Below are positions 1 through 5,533 of a stretch of 6,824 nucleotides of DNA, piece by piece. The number at the start of each line of letters is the position of its first letter. Positions within the stretch are counted from its first letter, which is position 1. The notes under the pieces are model-generated. The model saw only the letters and a list, made by a program, of their open reading frames with translations. It did not search any database and was not told the origin of the DNA. Both the position numbers and the translations under genes were made by a program. Source of the stretch: an uncultured Flammeovirgaceae bacterium (GTDB lineage: Bacteria; Bacteroidota; Bacteroidia; Cytophagales; Cyclobacteriaceae); the NCBI GenBank assembly GCA_946480685.1, contig CAMLLI010000234.1:1-6824 (forward strand). Direction: 5' to 3'.

Positions 1-1008
1 TATATATAGCACTACTTTGGATGAGGCAGGATACAGGTATAATACTATACCCAGTGGAAACGCTACGACTATTGCAGCCAGCAACGCCATGAAGGTAAGC
101 TGTATGTGAATCCACGTCTTTTCAAGAATAGAAGCTATACCGGTATCGGAGGTTTTTTCCTTGTCACCAATAAGTCCTTTGGCTACAAGAAACTCATTTG
201 CTATTTCGCGGTGACTGCGTTGCTCAAATAATGCCTGCGAATTCATCCGCTGCATTTCATCTTCGGTAATTGTACCGGTGAGTTTCTGCAATAACGTTTT
301 TGCTTTTGCCGGAAGCGATGCTGCATAAAAAGAAACCGCCTGGTATTCCGGAAAAAATGCCTTGTCATCTTTCAGTACAACCAGTTCATAGCGCTTGATC
401 TCTCCATCAGTCGAGTATGCATCGGTTACATCAATCCTCTTCTCATGTATAGCCTGGTATGCCAGGCCATGTTCGAGACCTGTAGGCTGCTGTCTCAAAC
501 CATAGTGCCTGGCAAGATTGTCCCATCCGTCTTCGCGTTTCAGAAATTCAAAGCTCATGCCGATCCGCAGTTCCGGATGTTGTGCGAGATCAGATATAGT
601 CTTTATCGATGCTCTGTCAGCAAGTTCCTGGGGCACAACCAATGCATACGTGTTGTTGAAACCGTAGGGTGCAGATATTTCAAGTTGCCAGTTGTCTCTC
701 AGCAGTGATGCTAAATCGGCTGTGCCTGCACTCCGATTCTGCTTGAGTATTTCAGCAGCAATGGTGCCGGTATACTCCGGGTATATATCAATAGCACCGG
801 TGCGCAACGCTTCAAAGCTTACTACAGTGCCGCCGAGGTTAAATTTACGCTCCACCGTAAAGCCACCGTCTTCCAGGATCAGTGCGATCATTTCACTGAG
901 TATATATCCTTCATTAAAATGCTTTGCCCCTACCCGGATCGGCTTTTGCGCCTGCACCACCGCGAAGCTGCACATCATCAGGAGTATGATATATACTATA
1001 CTTCTCAT
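1..1008 (-). CDS. Fused substrate-binding protein/permease of an OpuC/EgtU-type ABC importer (3' end beyond window)
   Basis: The reading frame is open from the ATG at 1008-1006 to the window edge, giving 336 visible residues. Residues 1-20 form a signal peptide with likely cleavage after VQA. Residues 21 to about 275 are a binding domain of the OpuBC/OpuCC/OsmF/EgtU class. Its hallmarks are YPEYTGT (76-82), FNNTYAL (117-123), a DGWDNL segment (160-165) and DAYSTDGE (196-203). The conserved tyrosines usually help to cage a quaternary amine. From about residue 297 a hydrophobic segment with FPLG (317-320) looks like the first helix of an OpuCB/ProW permease, so binding domain and membrane domain are one chain. 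The likely role is uptake of a compatible solute such as glycine betaine or choline, or of ergothioneine as in EgtU; sequence alone cannot decide. Its ATG overlaps the ATPase stop codon (ATGA), which indicates translational coupling. The rest of the permease lies left of the window. Confidence 0.9.
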   Translation of the reverse strand, partial: MRSIVYIILLMMCSFAVVQAQKPIRVGAKHFNEGYILSEMIALILEDGGFTVERKFNLGGTVVSFEALRTGAIDIYPEYTGTIAAEILKQNRSAGTADLASLLRDNWQLEISAPYGFNNTYALVVPQELADRASIKTISDLAQHPELRIGMSFEFLKREDGWDNLARHYGLRQQPTGLEHGLAYQAIHEKRIDVTDAYSTDGEIKRYELVVLKDDKAFFPEYQAVSFYAASLPAKAKTLLQKLTGTITEDEMQRMNSQALFEQRSHREIANEFLVAKGLIGDKEKTSDTGIASILEKTWIHIQLTFMALLAAIVVAFPLGIVLYLYPASSKVVLYI

Positions 1009-1721
1009 TTGCCGTTTCGATAGGATTCACGTATAGATTGTATGATCGATTCATCACCGGTCATTCGGGTGGTTCCGTTTTGCAACCACACTACGTTGTC
1101 AGCAAGAAGTTCTGCTTCTTCCAGGTCGTGCGATACAAGTATAATGGTGCGTGGCTCGTGTTTCTGAATGGTAAGAAGATGATCGTAGATGGTATGCTTT
1201 GTCTCGTAATCCAGTGCTGCAAACGGTTCGTCCATCAGTAACACCGGAGGCTCCAGCAACATCGCACGGCATAGTCCTGCACGCTGCTGTTCACCACCGG
1301 AAAGCTGATACGGATATTTATCCAGATGCAGCAGCGGTAATTTTACCATGTCCATCAGGTGTTCAACACGTTTGCGGATTACATCGGTTGCCCTATGCGC
1401 AACTTTTCCAAGCAAGGCTATATTTTCATAGATGGTGAGATGCGGAAACAGACCAACCTGCTGCACCACATATCCCATTTGCAGACGCATGGTATGAATA
1501 GCGTTGTACGCGATCGGCTCTCCGAATACCTTTACCTGTCCTTTGACTGGCTGCACCATACCATTGATAACTTGTAACAATGTTGACTTGCCGCTGCCGC
1601 TCTTACCCAGAATCACGGTGACACGGTTTGCTTCAAAAGCAAGCGACACCTCGGCCAGAACCGGTTCACCGGAATAGTGATGTGTGATCTGCAGTAACTC
1701 AACCGGAAATGGAGATGTCAA
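1005..1721 (-). CDS. ABC transporter ATP-binding protein, glycine betaine/OpuCA type
   Basis: This 238-residue ATPase should power the fused binding/permease protein encoded directly downstream. All nucleotide-binding motifs are present: Walker A GKSGSGKST (39-47), Q-loop VVQQVGLFPH (85-94), signature LSGGEQQR (140-147), Walker B LLMDEPFAALD (161-171) and H-loop histidine 198 in VSHDLEEA. GLFPHLTIYENI matches the ProV/OpuCA pattern. The protein ends after the core ATPase domain and lacks the C-terminal CBS domains that sense ionic strength in ProV, OpuAA and OpuCA, so gating by CBS domains is unlikely. The start is TTG at 1721-1719. The frame is closed by a stop five codons upstream, and no in-frame ATG occurs before residue 78, well past Walker A. 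The stop codon overlaps the next start as ATGA. The family call is secure; the exact substrate is not. Confidence 0.93.
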   Translation of the reverse strand: MTSPFPVELLQITHHYSGEPVLAEVSLAFEANRVTVILGKSGSGKSTLLQVINGMVQPVKGQVKVFGEPIAYNAIHTMRLQMGYVVQQVGLFPHLTIYENIALLGKVAHRATDVIRKRVEHLMDMVKLPLLHLDKYPYQLSGGEQQRAGLCRAMLLEPPVLLMDEPFAALDYETKHTIYDHLLTIQKHEPRTIILVSHDLEEAELLADNVVWLQNGTTRMTGDESIIQSIRESYRNGK

Positions 1722-1737
1722 GTGAATAAGTTTTTAC

Positions 1738-1768
1738 GAAATATACAGCGGGAAATATAAAGCGCAAA
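1738..1768 (-). promoter_or_regulatory. Candidate Bacteroidota-type promoter of the ABC importer operon
   Basis: On the minus strand TTTG (1768-1765) is followed after 19 bp by TATATTTC (1745-1738). This fits the Bacteroidota consensus TTTG / TAnnTTTG with one mismatch in the last base. Transcription would start only about 10 nt before the TTG start codon at 1721. The placement supports that unusual start, but short motifs like these also occur by chance in A/T-rich DNA. Confidence 0.4.
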
Positions 1769-1778
1769 CTGTTGGAAT

Positions 1779-1806
1779 AGCTGCGAGATGTTAGCTGTGA
1801 GCTGCG
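1779..1806. repeat. Short 7-bp tandem repeat, consensus AGCTGYG
   Basis: There are four consecutive heptamers. Units 1, 3 and 4 match AGCTGYG completely, and unit 2 (AGATGTT) matches at 5 of 7 positions. The repeat lies upstream of the ABC operon promoter and has no coding role. It has the same period as the repeat at 5541-5603 but a different sequence. Confidence 0.6.
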
Positions 1807-1968
1807 AGAGGGTTGCTGGCTTCTGGAAAATACAGGTATATGATTTACGGCTGTATGGATTATTGGTGGTTGTATACTACATTTACTGCGCAACTGGCTT
1901 CCACCTTTATTGTCGGTTGCATGGCTTGCTTCTGAAGGTATGTTCAGAAAACAAAAGCCACAAACGAT

Positions 1969-2004
1969 GTAAAAATTGTATCGCCACCACTCTGCAATTT
2001 TTAC
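1969..2004. promoter_or_regulatory. Perfect 10-bp inverted repeat upstream of the amidohydrolase gene
   Basis: GTAAAAATTG (1969-1978) and CAATTTTTAC (1995-2004) are exact reverse complements separated by 16 bp. The element ends 36 bp before the ATG at 2041. Arm centres are 26 bp apart, about two and a half helical turns. It could be a two-site operator or a leader hairpin. The stem is A/T-rich and no separate T-tract follows, so an ordinary terminator is less likely. Confidence 0.45.
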
Positions 2005-2040
2005 CGGCTTCTGTAATCATTCTAATACTATATTGCTGTT

Positions 2041-3372
2041 ATGAAACTAGCACACACGCTTCTTGTACTTTGTATGGCGGTTCATGCTATACAGGCACAA
2101 ACGAAATCACCTGTTGCCAGGCAGATTGAGACCTATACGGACAAACAATATCCTTCACTGGAGAAATTATACCGGCAGTTACATCAAAACCCGGAGTTGT
2201 CGCTGCACGAAGAGAAGACATCGCAGATCATGGCGACAGAATTACGCTCGCTTGGGTTTAACGTTCTCGAAAAAGTTGGCGGCTTTGGTGTCGTGGGTAT
2301 ATATACCAACGGAAACGGTCCTACGGTGTTGATTCGAACCGATATGGATGCTTTGCCGCTCGAAGAAAAAACAGGCTTGCCCTATGCAAGTAAAGCAAAA
2401 GGTATAAATGCAGCAGGTGCTGAAGTTTCCGTTATGCACGCGTGTGGTCATGATATACACATGACTGTATTTATAGGTACAGCACGTGCATTGGTGGAAA
2501 CCAAAAAGCACTGGAATGGAACGCTCGTGATGATCGCGCAGCCTTCAGAAGAAAATGGATTTGGTGCAGACCTCATGTTCAAGGCTGGACTATATGACAA
2601 GATACCTACTCCGGATTATGCTATATCGTTACACAACCATGCCGGTCTTGAAGCCGGTAAAGTTGGTTATCATGCAGGGCCGTTCATGGCGAGTGTTGAT
2701 ATGATGAACATTACCGTGCATGGCAAAGGCGGACACGGTGCCGCACCTCATACAACGATTGACCCGGTTGTGTTGAGTGCCGAAATGATTATGGCGTTTC
2801 AGACCATTGTGAGTCGTGAGATCAATCCGCTGGAGCCTGCGGTAATAACGGTGGGTTCTATTCATGGCGGCACGGTACATAACATTATACCCGATGATGT
2901 GAAGATGCAACTCACACTTCGCTCCTACTCTCCGCAGGTGCGTGAACAAATCATTGCTTCGATACATCGCATGAGTAAACAACTCGCGTTGCTCGCAGGT
3001 TTACCTCCGGATAAAATGCCGGAGATTACCATTAATGAACCGCAGACACCTGCTACACTTAACGATGCTGTCTTAAACGACAGGCTGGTGCGTGTGTTCG
3101 AAAAAAATTTCGGTAAAGACAATGTAGTGGAGATGCCACCGGCTATGGTGGGTGAAGATTTCAGTCGGTTTGGTTTGCAGGAGAAGAAGGTGCCGATCTG
3201 TATGTTCTGGCTTGGTACAGTAGCCCCTGCGTTGGTAAAGGAATCGAAGGAGAAAGGAACTGTATTGCCATCGCTGCACTCTTCAGCTTTTGCTCCATTA
3301 GCCGAGCCAACGATCAAGACCGGTGTTGCTGCTATGAGCGCTGCGGCGCTGGAACTGTTTGGCGGACGCTAA
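2041..3372 (+). CDS. Exported M20D-family metallo-amidohydrolase (aminoacylase/hippuricase-like)
   Basis: This 443-residue protein is a zinc-type peptidase/amidohydrolase of family M20D, whose members hydrolyse N-acyl amino acids or related amides. A signal peptide covers residues 1-19 (cleavage IQA/Q), placing the enzyme in the periplasm or outside the cell. Family motifs appear in order: HQNPELSLHE (48-57), RTDMDALPLEE (99-109), HACGHDIH (133-140) with likely metal ligands Cys135 and His137, QPSEENG (167-173) with the catalytic and ligand glutamates 170-171, His198, the lid-domain motif HGKGGHGAAPH (227-237), GEDFS (371-375) and the C-terminal LHS histidine 413. No catalytic position appears lost and the length is normal. 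QPSEENGFGA replaces the more common QPAEEGGGGA. The ATG at 2041 is chosen because it gives the signal peptide. The gene is monocistronic and convergent with the lipoprotein gene. The exact substrate is unknown. Confidence 0.94.
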   Translation: MKLAHTLLVLCMAVHAIQAQTKSPVARQIETYTDKQYPSLEKLYRQLHQNPELSLHEEKTSQIMATELRSLGFNVLEKVGGFGVVGIYTNGNGPTVLIRTDMDALPLEEKTGLPYASKAKGINAAGAEVSVMHACGHDIHMTVFIGTARALVETKKHWNGTLVMIAQPSEENGFGADLMFKAGLYDKIPTPDYAISLHNHAGLEAGKVGYHAGPFMASVDMMNITVHGKGGHGAAPHTTIDPVVLSAEMIMAFQTIVSREINPLEPAVITVGSIHGGTVHNIIPDDVKMQLTLRSYSPQVREQIIASIHRMSKQLALLAGLPPDKMPEITINEPQTPATLNDAVLNDRLVRVFEKNFGKDNVVEMPPAMVGEDFSRFGLQEKKVPICMFWLGTVAPALVKESKEKGTVLPSLHSSAFAPLAEPTIKTGVAAMSAAALELFGGR

Positions 3373-3398
3373 ATCCAATGGCACGGAGAACACAGAGA
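3371..3398 (+). repeat. Dispersed intergenic repeat, copy A
   Basis: This copy matches the stretch at 5156-5183 at 25 of 28 positions (shared core AAATCCAATG, then CA.GGAG and ACACAGAGA). It begins inside the stop codon of the amidohydrolase gene and continues as a looser GGAACACAAAGG-like tail to about 3420. It looks like a fragment of an interspersed non-coding repeat family. Confidence 0.6.
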
Positions 3399-3425
3399 AG
3401 GTACTGAGGAACACAAAGGAAAAAC

Positions 3426-3455
3426 TTCAGCGCTATATGAAGCTATAGCGCTGAA
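3426..3455 (-). terminator. Perfect hairpin between convergent genes, probable terminator
   Basis: TTCAGCGCTATA (3426-3437) and TATAGCGCTGAA (3444-3455) form a perfect 12-bp stem with a 6-nt loop. Read on the minus strand, the stem is followed by GTTTTTCC, a short T-tract that fits intrinsic termination of the lipoprotein transcript. Read on the plus strand it is followed by ATTAAAAT, so termination of the amidohydrolase transcript would be weaker. The hairpin lies 54 bp after one stop codon and 34 bp after the other. Confidence 0.75.
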
Positions 3456-3488
3456 ATTAAAATGTAACAACGAGGTGCCAGTGTTACT

Positions 3489-4358
3489 TTAATCAAAAGT
3501 ATACTTTACGGTATTGCCATTGGTGGTGATGGTATATTCGTTGTCGCAGGAGCCGTCTCCGTAATCGATGATGGATGTTTTATCTCCTGTCTTTTCTTCG
3601 ATCGTGCCGCTTACGGGTTCCAGTGTTTTGCTGTTGCGGCAACTATAGATGTATACGATCTTCTTCGTCACATTTGCCGTAAATGATTCTCCCTGGCGGT
3701 TTACTCCGCTCCACGTCCCAGTCATCTTCGTTGAATCGTCTTCTTCCGTATAGGTATAGTTACCTTTCCAGCTTAACGTTGTTCCATCCGCATAGGTAAT
3801 TTTAACATTCTTCGCTTCTACTGCTGAAGACGCATCCGTTGATTGGGACGTGGAGACTATATTACCATCTACCTGTGCACTGTCAAGATAGTATCCGGTT
3901 AAGGTAATGTTCTCCGTAGTGTTAAATACCATGCTACTCCATTGTCCGGTTAACTTGAATGCATCTACAATCTTTCCCTTCCGAACGTTGGAATCCGAAC
4001 ACGATGATCCGTCACCGTAATCAATGGTGATCGTACCTTCATTATCGAACGAATTGTTATCATATTTATTTACTGTAAAGTTAAAGTCAATCGCGGGATC
4101 ACATGTATTCGTACGCTGTGTTCTTCCGTTCGCTGATCTTCCTCCGCTTGTTGTACTATTGGAACTCATAGCCCCTGACGTTACACTAATCACTTCCTGT
4201 GTTGTAGATGTTACGGCTACATTGTTCCTGGAATCAACCAAAGTTTGATCCGATGTCTTTGTCACGTTGGTGCTGTCATCATCACACGCAAGTACCAACA
4301 CTGAAAACGCGATTACCCCTCCGACCTGGCGGATCAGGCTCATTACTGATTTGTTCAT
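3489..4358 (-). CDS. Bacteroidota-type lipoprotein of unknown function
   Basis: The protein has 289 residues from the ATG at 4358. Residues 1-24 are a lipoprotein signal with lipobox VLAC and lipid-accepting Cys25. The next residues are DDDSTN; acidic residues at +2 to +4 resemble the lipoprotein export signal of Bacteroidota, suggesting display on the outer surface. A Ser/Thr/Asn-rich linker spans about 28-85. The remainder is polar and beta-rich. It contains two similar segments in which a cysteine is followed 31-34 residues later by DYGDGS and a second cysteine (Cys86/Cys120 and Cys240/Cys271), which implies an internal duplication and possibly two disulfides. I recall similar PVSGT...DYGDGxCDN C-termini in uncharacterised Bacteroidota lipoproteins, but no function. 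An upstream in-frame ATG at 4433 would bury the signal peptide behind 25 residues and is rejected. The gene is convergent with the amidohydrolase gene, with a terminator hairpin 34 bp after the stop. Confidence 0.85.
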   Translation of the reverse strand: MNKSVMSLIRQVGGVIAFSVLVLACDDDSTNVTKTSDQTLVDSRNNVAVTSTTQEVISVTSGAMSSNSTTSGGRSANGRTQRTNTCDPAIDFNFTVNKYDNNSFDNEGTITIDYGDGSSCSDSNVRKGKIVDAFKLTGQWSSMVFNTTENITLTGYYLDSAQVDGNIVSTSQSTDASSAVEAKNVKITYADGTTLSWKGNYTYTEEDDSTKMTGTWSGVNRQGESFTANVTKKIVYIYSCRNSKTLEPVSGTIEEKTGDKTSIIDYGDGSCDNEYTITTNGNTVKYTFD

Positions 4359-4669
4359 AATAATATAAAGTTTAAAGGTGTTTATTGGAAATTGTAGAGG
4401 ATATCCAATCGCATGACCTAGGGGCGGAGTCATGTTTTATTCTTCGGGTGTGTGAGTGTCATCTATACCTATATGCTGATTATATACCACCAAGTGTGTT
4501 ACAGCTGGTATACATTCAAGACCTGTTTCGGGGTTTACTACTATAGTATCGCACCCGATCGTATACTACATATCCTATATATAGTTCATTTGTCTTATAA
4601 TTTACGGTTGCAATATAATACGGTTTACACATACTACTGTTGCATTATGCAACTATTTATCTAAAAAAA
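4359..4669. other. A/T-rich intergenic region upstream of the lipoprotein gene
   Basis: No gene is supported in these 311 bp. Near the lipoprotein start there are two small inverted repeats: ATTGGA/TCCAAT (4384-4389, 4404-4409) and CATGAC/GTCATG (4412-4417, 4429-4434). Further right are the 10-bp palindrome TACTATAGTA (4539-4548), a direct repeat TACGGTT (4603-4609, 4619-4625) and the palindrome at 4639-4653. TATA-containing words are very dense here. I could not place a convincing TAnnTTTG promoter for the lipoprotein gene. Confidence 0.6.
4639..4653. promoter_or_regulatory. GTTGCAT-T-ATGCAAC palindrome, possible MarR-type operator
   Basis: This perfect inverted repeat has 7-bp arms around one central base. 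Short TTGCAT/ATGCAA palindromes of this kind are typical of operators bound by MarR-family dimers, and a MarR-type gene ends only 16 bp away. It lies downstream of that gene, 281 bp before the lipoprotein start, so it is not in a normal autoregulatory position. As a terminator it would have only a 5-bp stem with no T-tract after it. Confidence 0.35.
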
Positions 4670-5101
4670 TTACCCTTTAACGGCTTCCTGAATTTTCTTC
4701 AACTGCGCTTCAAATGTTTTCAGCTCTGCAGCGGTAAAACCCTTAATAAGCTTATCATTTACTTTCTTTTCAATAGCATCAAATTTCTTTACGAGCTCCT
4801 GCCCTGCTTTGGTGAGTATAATGGTATTCTTCCTTCTGTCTGCAGGATCAGGAACGCGCACAACGAGTTTCTTTTTCTCCAGGCCGTCAATCGTTCGCAA
4901 TACAGTTGACTTATGTCTTTTCATAACATCCGCGAGGTCTTGCTGAATCACTTCATCTTTCAGTGTCAATACTTTCATCAAGGCTACCTTGTCGAAACTG
5001 ATATCAAAGCCTTCGTTCTGAAGCGACTGTTCTAATTTATTGCGTACTGCTAACATAGTCTTCAGGAGGATCTGTCCGAATAGTAGAGATTCTTTGCTCA
5101 T
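4670..5101 (-). CDS. MarR-family winged helix-turn-helix transcriptional regulator
   Basis: This 143-residue protein has the usual MarR length and layout. An N-terminal helical dimerisation segment is followed by a winged helix-turn-helix. The recognition region is about residues 53-79 (DLADVMKRHKSTVLRTIDGLE), and the wing has the family signature DPADRRKNTIILTKAG (85-100). A C-terminal dimerisation helix ends at 143. Such proteins usually bind palindromic operators as dimers and release them on binding small phenolic or oxidised ligands; the ligand here is unknown. The frame continues upstream to an ATG at 5176, but that extension runs through a candidate promoter and a dispersed repeat and does not resemble MarR, so the ATG at 5101 is preferred. 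A T7 tract follows the stop codon immediately. The neighbour upstream on the same strand is the monooxygenase-fold gene, 126 bp away; a regulator-target relationship is possible but unproven. Confidence 0.9.
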   Translation of the reverse strand: MSKESLLFGQILLKTMLAVRNKLEQSLQNEGFDISFDKVALMKVLTLKDEVIQQDLADVMKRHKSTVLRTIDGLEKKKLVVRVPDPADRRKNTIILTKAGQELVKKFDAIEKKVNDKLIKGFTAAELKTFEAQLKKIQEAVKG

Positions 5102-5119
5102 GTCTTTGCTTTGGGAGTG

Positions 5120-5152
5120 TAAAGATAGATTCAGAGGGTTGATATGTGCAAA
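5120..5152 (-). promoter_or_regulatory. Candidate Bacteroidota-type promoter of the marR-family gene
   Basis: On the minus strand TTTG (5152-5149) is followed after 21 bp by TATCTTTA (5127-5120), one mismatch from TAnnTTTG. The start of transcription would fall about 12 nt before the ATG at 5101, the same geometry as the candidate promoter of the ABC operon. It supports the downstream start of the regulator and separate transcription from the gene upstream. Confidence 0.4.
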
Positions 5153-5155
5153 TAG

Positions 5156-5183
5156 AAATCCAATGCCATGGAGCACACAGAGA
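5156..5183 (+). repeat. Dispersed intergenic repeat, copy B
   Basis: This is the partner of the copy at 3371-3398, identical at 25 of 28 positions and in the same orientation on the plus strand. It sits in the gap between the monooxygenase-fold gene and the MarR-type gene, 4 bp beyond the candidate promoter. Similarity fades after 5183. Confidence 0.6.
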
Positions 5184-5227
5184 CGACCGAGAGGTACACC
5201 AGGTTTATTTGCCGGTATATATATAGC

Positions 5228-5533
5228 CTATTTGATCGAGAAGCTTTCGTAGTGTTGTACGGTGGGTTCGAACTCGAGCAGGAAGTTTTCGTCTTCAGGA
5301 TAGTAACGGGCCTTTTCAATATCTTCACCGGCGAAGGCTTTGATGCTTTCGAGGTTGTCCCATACAGATATAGTCCAGAAGTCGGTTACGTCACCTTCTG
5401 TCTTGCGCCATATTTTTACTTCGCGGTTTCCGGGTGTGGCGATATAATCTTTCACTCCGGTTTCGTGGAGAAATTGCAGGTAGCGATCTGCATCGGTGCT
5501 TCGGGTTCGGCCGTGCCATATTCGGGTGATCAT
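5228..5533 (-). CDS. Antibiotic biosynthesis monooxygenase (ABM) fold protein
   Basis: This 101-residue protein is of the small dimeric ferredoxin-like ABM type. The start MITRIWHGRT, the central FWTISVWDNLESIKAFAG (52-69) and the following ARYYPEDENFLLEFEP (75-90) match a common stand-alone ABM group. Members of the wider superfamily include quinol monooxygenases and haem-degrading enzymes, but this subgroup has no settled substrate, and no cofactor-binding residues can be assigned from the sequence. It is probably cytoplasmic, as there is no signal peptide. The ATG at 5533 follows the heptamer repeat at 5541-5603 with no Shine-Dalgarno sequence. The MarR-type gene lies 126 bp downstream on the same strand; control of redox-type enzymes by MarR proteins is common, so a link is plausible but only inferred. 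Confidence 0.87.
   Translation of the reverse strand: MITRIWHGRTRSTDADRYLQFLHETGVKDYIATPGNREVKIWRKTEGDVTDFWTISVWDNLESIKAFAGEDIEKARYYPEDENFLLEFEPTVQHYESFSIK

Larger units (their letters stand above)
1722..2040. other. Intergenic region between divergent ABC operon and amidohydrolase gene
   Basis: This 319-bp gap between two divergently transcribed genes holds, from left to right, the candidate promoter of the ABC operon (1738-1768), a short heptamer repeat (1779-1806), a weak 5-bp hairpin CTGAA/TTCAG (1932-1947) and a perfect 10-bp inverted repeat (1969-2004). No open frame here has a recognisable protein product. I find no convincing TAnnTTTG box for the plus-strand gene; TATATTGC at 2030-2037 is only a weak candidate. 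Confidence 0.7.

Noticed and set aside
445..1036. Plus-strand frames of 87 and 114 codons
   Set aside because: They lie opposite the clearly coding binding-protein/permease frame and have no recognisable protein features.
1788..2129. 113-codon plus-strand frame overlapping the amidohydrolase start
   Set aside because: It is Cys/Tyr-rich with no domain, out of frame with the real gene, and spans the heptamer and inverted repeats.
4359..4433. 25-codon N-terminal extension of the lipoprotein
   Set aside because: It would place the lipoprotein signal peptide internally; the ATG at 4358 puts it at the N-terminus.
4452..4664. 70-codon plus-strand frame, rich in Tyr and Ile
   Set aside because: Its composition reflects the A/T-rich TATA-dense intergenic DNA; it has no domain and no start signal.
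5102..5176. 25-codon N-terminal extension of the MarR-type protein
   Set aside because: It crosses the candidate promoter and the dispersed repeat and does not resemble the family N-terminus; the ATG at 5101 fits better.
5213..5226. Run of alternating TA after the ABM gene as terminator or promoter box
   Set aside because: It has no stable G/C stem, no T-tract and no paired upstream box; it is probably part of the general TATA richness.
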